The notes beneath the pieces were generated by a model, which saw only the letters and a program-made list of their open reading frames with translations, was not told the origin of the DNA and did no database searches. The translations under genes were made by a program, and so were the position numbers. Below, piece after piece: positions 58,133 to 64,000 of a stretch of DNA of 64,000 bases; the first letter of the stretch is position 1; the number at the start of each line of letters is the position of its first letter. Origin of the DNA: Saccharothrix sp. S26 (GTDB lineage Bacteria; Actinomycetota; Actinomycetes; Mycobacteriales; Pseudonocardiaceae); assembly GCF_021390395.1 (NCBI RefSeq), contig NZ_JAJUWT010000019.1:62001-126000 (forward strand). Reading direction: 5' to 3'.

Positions 58133-60733
58133 TCACGTCGCCTCGACGAGCTCGACGTACCCGTCCGTGCCGTTCACCCGGATCCGCTGACCGTCCCGGA
58201 TCAGCCGCGTGGCGCCTTCCACCCCGACGACGGCGGGCAGGCCGTACTCGCGCGCGACCACCGCGCCGTGGGTCATCAGGCCGCCGACCTCGGTGACCAG
58301 GCCCGCGATGGCCACGAACAGGGGCGACCAGCTGGGATCGGTGTGCGCGGTGACCAGGATGTCGCCCGGTTCGACGTCGGCGGTCGCCATGTCGAGGATG
58401 ACCCTGGCCCGGCCTTCGACGGTGCCCGCGGACACCGGCAGGCCGACCAGCGCGCCGGGCGGCAGGTCGTCGCGCCGGTACGCCCCGGTGAGGGCCTCGC
58501 CGTCCGAGGTGAGCACCCGCGGTGGCGTGAGCGCCTGGTAGGACCTGAACGCGTCCTTGCGCCGGCGGATGAGCCCTTCGTCGGCCCGCCCGGTCCGCAC
58601 GACCTCCCGGAGCTCCTCGAACCTCAGGAAGTAGACGTCCTCCCGCTCACCCAGCACGCCGGCCCGCACGAGGCGCTCCGCCTCCTCCAGCAACGCCCGC
58701 TTGTAGAGGAAGTAGCGGCTGACCATGCCGTACTTCGGGTACTCGCGGTACCCGCTGAACGTGCGGACGAGGTCGATCTTCCGCTTGGTCTCCTCGGCCT
58801 TGCGCTCGCCGTCGGGCAGGGCGCGCAGGCGCTCCAGCACGTCCTGCTCCTTCTTCCACGCCTCCTGCCGCCCCTGCTCGAACCGGCGCGCACCGGCCCC
58901 CGGCTCGAGGTTCCTGATGTTGGACAGCAGCAGGGGCAGGAGCATGGTCGGCCGTTCGCTCCACCGCGGCCTGGTGATGTCGATCTCGCCGACGCAGCGC
59001 ATGCCGTACTTGTCGAGGTAGCCGACGATCGCGTCACGCGCCTCGCGGCCGCCGTCGAGGCCGTCGAGCCGGTCGAGGAAGTCGTCGTCCTCGACGTCGC
59101 GCAGGAAGGCGACGACCTGCGGGTGCGGCCGGATCACGTCGGCCACGTCGAGCAGCGCCAACCCCATCTCCGAGGTCACGTTGTGGGGCACGGACTGCGA
59201 GAGCGCGTCCGCCGCGTTCTTCTCCCCCAGCCACTCCAGCAGCCGCTCGTTGAGCCACCACGCCGCCTGCATCCCGGCCATGATCACGTCGTGGCTGCGC
59301 GGGTCGAACAGGATCCGCTTCAGCTCCGGCAGGTCGGCCAGGATGAAGTCGAGCAGCCGCGTCCCGGACTTGCCGCGGATGTCGCGCGCGAGCGCGGCGA
59401 TCGACTCCTCACCGCGCTGGATCAACTCCGTGACCAGCGCCGGGTCGGCCTCGATCCCGACCGGCTCCGCGCCGGGCACCGCCTGGACGGGGCTGTCCTG
59501 CGGCAGCGCCGGCACGAAGCCGTCGCGGTCGAGGAGGGTGCGCAGCGCGTCACCCATGAGCGGGTCGGACTTCCCGGCCACGCCGAGGAAGGCGGCACGG
59601 CCCGCCGGCGAGCCCAGCAACCGGGTGACGTCGACGAACAGCCGCCCGCCCGCCTCGGCCATGGGTCGAGGGGTCGTCATCTGCCACAGCGACAGGCCCA
59701 GCGGCTTCATCGCGTCGGTCATCATCTGCTGGTGGCCGACGGAGACGTAGACGTGGTTGTCCCGGTCGGCGGCCTCCGGGATCGGGAACAAGGTGGTGAT
59801 CGGCCTGCTCTGGACGATCCGGAACCCGTCGTCGACCAGGCACCACTCGATGTCCTGGGGACGACCGAAGTGCGCTTCGATCCGCCGGCCGAGCCGCACC
59901 AGCCGCACGGCCTGCTCGTCGGTCAACGCGGGCCGCTCCCGGCGCGCGGGCTCGACCGCCTGCTCCCGCGTCCCGCCGTCCGGTGCGGCGACGAGCGCGA
60001 CCTCCTTGGTGGCGACCGCCTTGGCGACGACCTCGTCGTCCCGCACCGTATAGGAGTCGGCGTTGACCAGGCCGGAGACCAGGGCTTCGCCGAGGCCGAA
60101 GCACGCCTCCACGGTCGCGACCTTCCGGTTGGACGTGACCGGGTCGGCCGTGAACAGCACCCCGGACGCCTCCGGGAACACCATCCGCTGCACGACCACG
60201 GCCATGTGAACCTCGCGGTGGTCGAAGCCGTTGCGCAGCCGGTAGGTCACCGCCCGCTCGGTGAACAGCGACGCCCAGCACCGGCTGACGTGCCGGAGCA
60301 CCTCCGCCGGCCCCACGACGTTGAGGTAGGTGTCCTGCTGGCCCGCGAAGGAGGCCCCGGGCAGGTCCTCCGCCGTCGCGCTCGACCGGACCGCGCAGGG
60401 CGCGTCCTCGCCGAGCCGGGCGAGCGCGCCGGTGACCGCCGCCGCCACGTCGTCGGGGACGGCGACCCCTTCGAGGGCCTGTCGGACCTGCGCGCTGCCC
60501 GCGCGGATCGCCTCCCGGTCGTCCGGGTCGAGCCGCGACAGCCGGTCCAGCAGGCCGTCGATCGACGGCGCGTCCTCGACGATCCGCCGGAACGCCTCCG
60601 TCGTGACGCAGAAGCCGGCCGGCACCTGGACGCCCTCGATGCGCGAGAGCTCACCCAGGTGCGCGCCCTTGCCACCGACGACCGCGACCTGCGTCTGGTC
60701 GATCTCCTCGAGACCGAGCACGTGGTTGCCCAT
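58133..60733 (-). CDS. rph: Rifampin phosphotransferase
   Basis: An 866-residue antibiotic-inactivating enzyme of the RPH family, the usual length. It transfers the beta phosphate of ATP to the 21-hydroxyl of rifamycins. The ATP-grasp domain (about 1-315) has VGGKGAHLGELSRIEGVQVP and AVRSSATAEDLPGASFAGQQ; the rifampin-binding domain (about 325-755) follows; the C-terminal swivelling domain has GGLMTHGAVVAREYGLPAVV with the phospho-carrier His822. It confers rifamycin resistance on the cell. An ATG with GAAGG upstream is used. A rifamycin-associated element about 80 bp upstream suggests induction by rifamycins. Confidence 0.93.
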   Translation of the reverse strand: MGNHVLGLEEIDQTQVAVVGGKGAHLGELSRIEGVQVPAGFCVTTEAFRRIVEDAPSIDGLLDRLSRLDPDDREAIRAGSAQVRQALEGVAVPDDVAAAVTGALARLGEDAPCAVRSSATAEDLPGASFAGQQDTYLNVVGPAEVLRHVSRCWASLFTERAVTYRLRNGFDHREVHMAVVVQRMVFPEASGVLFTADPVTSNRKVATVEACFGLGEALVSGLVNADSYTVRDDEVVAKAVATKEVALVAAPDGGTREQAVEPARRERPALTDEQAVRLVRLGRRIEAHFGRPQDIEWCLVDDGFRIVQSRPITTLFPIPEAADRDNHVYVSVGHQQMMTDAMKPLGLSLWQMTTPRPMAEAGGRLFVDVTRLLGSPAGRAAFLGVAGKSDPLMGDALRTLLDRDGFVPALPQDSPVQAVPGAEPVGIEADPALVTELIQRGEESIAALARDIRGKSGTRLLDFILADLPELKRILFDPRSHDVIMAGMQAAWWLNERLLEWLGEKNAADALSQSVPHNVTSEMGLALLDVADVIRPHPQVVAFLRDVEDDDFLDRLDGLDGGREARDAIVGYLDKYGMRCVGEIDITRPRWSERPTMLLPLLLSNIRNLEPGAGARRFEQGRQEAWKKEQDVLERLRALPDGERKAEETKRKIDLVRTFSGYREYPKYGMVSRYFLYKRALLEEAERLVRAGVLGEREDVYFLRFEELREVVRTGRADEGLIRRRKDAFRSYQALTPPRVLTSDGEALTGAYRRDDLPPGALVGLPVSAGTVEGRARVILDMATADVEPGDILVTAHTDPSWSPLFVAIAGLVTEVGGLMTHGAVVAREYGLPAVVGVEGATRLIRDGQRIRVNGTDGYVELVEAT

Positions 60734-60811
60734 TCTTCGCCTTCCCCCGTCCGTTCACCACGACCCGTTTGCGCAGGTCGTGGCATAGGCCGGAGATTCT
60801 GCGGCATCACC

Positions 60812-60831
60812 GGGGCCTTGCCGCAAGACCC
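60812..60831 (-). promoter_or_regulatory. Rifamycin-associated element (RAE)
   Basis: Minus-strand GGGTCTTGCGGCAAGGCCCC differs by very little from the published RAE inverted repeat GGGGCTTGCGGCAAGGCCC found upstream of rifamycin-inactivation genes. It lies about 80 bp before rph, in the correct place. Confidence 0.85.
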
Positions 60832-61097
60832 ACCGTGCGCTATATGTTGAACATGGCGGGAGAAGATCGCCCGTCCAAACGCGCCCTCTTCCCGCCGTCG
60901 ATCGCCGCGCGGTGACGTTCCCCCAGGTGGACAGCAGCGCTCCCCCGCTCGGGCCGGGTCCGGCCCCCTCTCGCGTACGACGACCCCCGGTCGCGCCTCG
61001 GCCGCCGTGGACACCGTCGTGACCGATCACACCTCCGATCGCCCGTTCAGCGGTAGGCGTCGGTTCCGCCATGACGAGCGGTCCCAGGTGGACGGTC

Positions 61098-61120
61098 GGT
61101 GATCGGCAGAGCCGATCACC
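61098..61120. other. Isolated inverted repeat
   Basis: GGTGATCGGC-AGA-GCCGATCACC is a perfect 10-bp dyad 72 bp upstream of the next plus-strand gene. It could be an operator or a terminator-like hairpin; no transcript ends here. Confidence 0.45.
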
Positions 61121-61178
61121 TCGGCCGAACTTTCGGTGCGGCACGCTGATCAGGGCCGTTCGGGTCGGGGCGCGGCGG

Positions 61179-61184
61179 TAACTT
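61179..61184 (+). promoter_or_regulatory. Leaderless-type -10 box (TAACTT)
   Basis: TAACTT fits TANNNT and ends 7 nt before the ATG. Confidence 0.5.
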
Positions 61185-61191
61185 GACGATC

Positions 61192-61746
61192 ATGGAGTTC
61201 GCCGTCCACATCACGACTCACCCGTTCGCGCACCGTCCGCAGGCCGTGCCGCTGGACCACGCGCCGGCCGCCGTGGACCCGGAGGCGCTGTGCTGGTGGT
61301 GCGGGCTGGAGGTAGACCCGCGGTGGCCCGCCGACCACCCGGCCGCGCCCCTGGTCGCCGCGACGCCGGCCCGGCCCGCCGTCCCGGGCGCGTGGCCCGA
61401 GCACCGGTTCTGCGCCGATTCGGTCAACCGCCCGTTCGACTCGGCGGACCCGCGCGCGTCGGCCCCGGTGCGGCGCGCCCGCCTGGCGTTCGCCGTGCGG
61501 CTCGCGTCGGCCGACGGACGTGCGCGGGCCCGCGCGTGGCGGCGGTTCGAGCGGGGTGGTGATCCCCACCGCACGAGGGTCGCGCACCTGCGGTCGTTGC
61601 TGCGCCTCGGTGTGCGGCCGCGTGCGGACGAGGTGGTGGCCGTGCTGCTCGGGCCGCTGAACCGTCGGCTGTACGCGGCACGGATGCGCAGGTGGGCGGT
61701 GGTGGCGGGGTCGGTCCTCGCGGTGAGTCGACCTCCACAGGTGTGA
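61192..61746 (+). CDS. Basic protein of unknown function with possible zinc site
   Basis: A 184-residue Arg-rich protein. MEFAVHITTHPFAHRPQAVP is followed by CWWCGLEVDPRWPADHP and HRFCADSVNRPFDSADP; the two Cys of the CxxC and later His/Cys could hold a metal, resembling short-zinc-ribbon proteins found in actinomycetes. The C-terminal half is helical and Arg-rich and could bind nucleic acid. A final hydrophobic stretch (WAVVAGSVLAV) is short for a membrane anchor. No ribosome site, but a leaderless -10 box supports the start. Family not recognised. Confidence 0.6.
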   Translation: MEFAVHITTHPFAHRPQAVPLDHAPAAVDPEALCWWCGLEVDPRWPADHPAAPLVAATPARPAVPGAWPEHRFCADSVNRPFDSADPRASAPVRRARLAFAVRLASADGRARARAWRRFERGGDPHRTRVAHLRSLLRLGVRPRADEVVAVLLGPLNRRLYAARMRRWAVVAGSVLAVSRPPQV

Positions 61747-61834
61747 AATCCACGCGGGATGGGCAACCAGGGTCCGGTAACGATCACGCCGCGTCGCAGC
61801 AGGAGACGACGCGGCACGAGGACAAGGAAGCACC

Positions 61835-62107
61835 GTGGGCATCCTGGGTTGGATCGTTCTGGGTCTCATCGCCGGCGCCATCGCCAAGGCCGTCATGCCC
61901 GGCAAGGACCCCGGCGGCATCGTCATCACCATGCTGCTCGGCATCGTGGGCGCCATCATCGGCGGCTTCATCGGCCGCGCCATCTTCGGCTCCGACATCG
62001 GCAGCTTCTTCGACCTGAGCACCTGGCTGCTGGCCATCCTCGGCTCGGTCGTCGTGCTGGCCGTCTACCACCTCGTCACCAGCCGGGGCCACCGCGCCCA
62101 CGGCTGA
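61835..62107 (+). CDS. GlsB/YeaQ/YmgE-family small membrane protein
   Basis: A 90-residue protein with three membrane segments of the GlsB/YeaQ/YmgE (transglycosylase-associated) family, usually induced by envelope or general stress. GWIVLGLIAGAIAKAVMPGK, DPGGIVITMLLGIVGAIIGG and TWLLAILGSVVVLAVYHLV are the segments. The GTG has AAGGAAG upstream. A GTGTGA-N14-GGGCAA pair some 90 bp before it is a weak match to stress sigma-factor promoters. A terminator follows. Confidence 0.88.
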   Translation: MGILGWIVLGLIAGAIAKAVMPGKDPGGIVITMLLGIVGAIIGGFIGRAIFGSDIGSFFDLSTWLLAILGSVVVLAVYHLVTSRGHRAHG

Positions 62108-62127
62108 CGTCGCACCACCACAGCGCA

Positions 62128-62158
62128 CGGGCCCGCCGGCTGTTCGCCGGCGGGCCCG
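62128..62158. terminator. Terminator between small membrane protein and DUF1062 genes
   Basis: CGGGCCCGCCGGC and its complement form a 13-bp stem with a TGTTC loop between convergent genes. Confidence 0.8.
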
Positions 62159-62177
62159 ACGCTTGCCGTCACCGGAC

Positions 62178-62756
62178 TCACCCGGACGCGACGACCGAGA
62201 AGGTGAAGTCCTCACGCGCCTTGGCGTCGACGGCCAGGGGCAGGCGGATGCGCCCGGAGGCGACCATCCCGCGCACGGCGGCCCGGCTCAGGCCGAACCC
62301 GGCCATGAGCAGCTTCTCGACCCGGACCGGCGCGGGCAACTCGAACCTGACGATGACCTCGAGCCCTGGCCGGTCCTCCTCCGGCCGGTAGAACGGCGAA
62401 TCGGTCTCCAGCTCCCACGTACCGCTCCAGTCGAGCCGGTAGGCGGACTTGGCGGCCAGTGCGGTGTCCATGGCCAAGAGCCGGACGATCGCCGGGTCGT
62501 TGTCCTCGAACATCACCAGCCGCTCGCGGTCGAGCGCCTGCACGTGGACCCGTTCGTGCACGGGGATCTTCGCCGTGCGGCCGCACCGCGCGCACCCGAT
62601 CAGCAGCCACACGTCGAGGAGCTTGCCGCTCGCGTTCTCCCGGACCTTGCCGGTGGGGTGGTGGCGCGTGGACCGGCACGCCACGCACGGCGTGACGATG
62701 GCGGGCAGGCCCAGTTCCTTGACCACCCACAGGGCTTTCCGGTCGAGGCCGGACAC
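62178..62756 (-). CDS. DUF1062 protein
   Basis: About 192 residues matching DUF1062: WVVKELGLPAIVTPCVACRS, then KVRENASGKLLDVWLLIGCA and RCGRTAKIPVHERV, with two CxxC pairs that probably bind zinc. The C-terminal FGLSRAAVRGMVASGRIRLP resembles an S4-like RNA-binding element. The role is unknown; nucleic-acid binding is plausible. The frame is open further upstream (to 62888) but family members start close to the WVV segment, so I placed the start at the GTG of VSGLDRKALW; this is uncertain and lacks a clear ribosome site. Confidence 0.7.
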   Translation of the reverse strand: MSGLDRKALWVVKELGLPAIVTPCVACRSTRHHPTGKVRENASGKLLDVWLLIGCARCGRTAKIPVHERVHVQALDRERLVMFEDNDPAIVRLLAMDTALAAKSAYRLDWSGTWELETDSPFYRPEEDRPGLEVIVRFELPAPVRVEKLLMAGFGLSRAAVRGMVASGRIRLPLAVDAKAREDFTFSVVASG

Positions 62757-63096
62757 GTCGGTGTGGTGGACGTCGTTCGTGGTGATGGGGAACTCCAGGG
62801 TTCGTGCAGGACGGCACGGCGCGATCGGGCGCGCGGCATCGCCTCTCGGATCCAGTGACGTGCGGCCGACGTCCCGAGGACGGGTCACGGCGGCGCGCGG
62901 GCACGACGTGGCACACCACGTCGGGTGAGCGGAACCCGCGCCGGTCAGGCGTTGCGGGCTCCGAGCGGCACGGTGGTGGGAGGCGCGGAGCGGCTCGGCC
63001 CCGCCGGCGCTCCCCCACGTGCGTCACTGATCACTTCTGCATGTTCGCCATGATGGCGACCCCTCGGCGCACCGGCAACGGATTATCCGAGCCGTA

Positions 63097-63115
63097 CGAA
63101 ATGTTTGCGCTAACA
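63097..63115. promoter_or_regulatory. Overlapping operators CGAAATGTTTGCG and TGTTTGCGCTAACA
   Basis: The second is one base off the perfect palindrome TGTTAGCGCTAACA, typical of LacI-family sugar regulators; the first matches the motif seen upstream of the GH53 and serine hydrolase genes. They overlap by 8 bp, about 220 bp before the xylanase start. Confidence 0.5.
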
Positions 63116-63170
63116 ACGCCACGCCGCCAATGGCCCGACCCGGTTGCCGCGAACGGAGCAATCACGGGCT

Positions 63171-64000
<830 letters not shown>

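Larger units (their letters stand above)
60734..61191. other. Regulatory region between rph and a leaderless gene
   Basis: 458 bp without a convincing gene; an open minus-strand frame here lacks coding character and a start signal. It holds the RAE near rph, a TATATG-like patch around 60841, and a separate 10-bp hairpin near 61100 (next entries). Confidence 0.55.

Noticed and set aside
57587-60850. A plus-strand open frame of over 1,000 codons opposite rph
   Set aside because: It is the shadow of rph, which has a complete set of family motifs on the minus strand.
60755-61144. A minus-strand open frame upstream of rph
   Set aside because: It overlaps the RAE and promoter region, has random composition and no start signal.

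Overview
The window is GC-rich actinobacterial chromosome. GTG starts are common, reading frames are open on every strand at once, many genes look leaderless, and several proteins belong to actinobacterial families (F420-type PPOX protein, rifampin phosphotransferase with its RAE, secreted CBM2/CBM13 hydrolases). The mix of secreted plant-polymer hydrolases and RICIN/CBM2 modules fits a filamentous member of the Pseudonocardiales (Saccharothrix/Lentzea/Actinosynnema-like), but the genus is an inference.

Layout. 1-3267 is a four-gene catabolic operon on the minus strand (SDR, amidohydrolase, MaoC hydratase, MHS-type transporter cut by the window edge). 3440-5174 holds a divergent AraC regulator and alpha/beta hydrolase, both carrying inactivating lesions. 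htpG follows on the minus strand. 7204-11489 is the most striking locus: a two-gene RNA repair operon. One protein is an RNA ligase fused to a polynucleotide kinase; the other joins an MJ1316 RNA-end domain, an EEP phosphoesterase, a 2H phosphoesterase and a nucleotidyltransferase. 11521-24286 is mixed: nitroreductase, a possibly metal-regulated solute importer operon without an ATPase, a frameshifted wall-anchored protein, a pentapeptide-repeat protein, a deletion scar, a serine hydrolase, a LOG-type phosphoribohydrolase, secreted and SDR proteins.

24671-43252 is carbohydrate-oriented: a CBM2-GH5 cellulase, a rhamnose-type ABC importer behind a LacI-type palindrome, a GH95 fucosidase, a PaoABC-like molybdenum aldehyde oxidoreductase and a Tat-exported cholesterol-oxidase-like flavoprotein. 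43423-47018 has a double GNAT, a P450 behind a TetR-type palindrome, and an isochorismatase-family enzyme. 47152-53493 is a secreted hydrolase island: CE2-type esterase with CBM13, GH53 galactanase with CBM35, a Tat-exported alpha/beta hydrolase with RICIN repeats, and a polyester-hydrolase (cutinase/PETase-type) carrying CBM2. 53753-64000 contains a PaaX-type regulator with a VOC protein, a multicopper oxidase, a decayed gene, rph preceded by a rifamycin-associated element, small membrane and DUF1062 proteins, and the 5' part of a GH10 xylanase.

How it fits together. GH5, GH10, GH53, CE2 and GH95 attack cellulose, xylan, galactan side chains, acetyl groups and fucosides, and the rhamnose importer would take up a pectin sugar. 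Similar short palindromes recur upstream of several of these genes, hinting at shared LacI-type control. rph and the P450 are typical of soil actinomycetes facing antibiotics. Several genes carry single-base lesions, often in or beside G runs, so each needs checking against reads before it is believed as biology.
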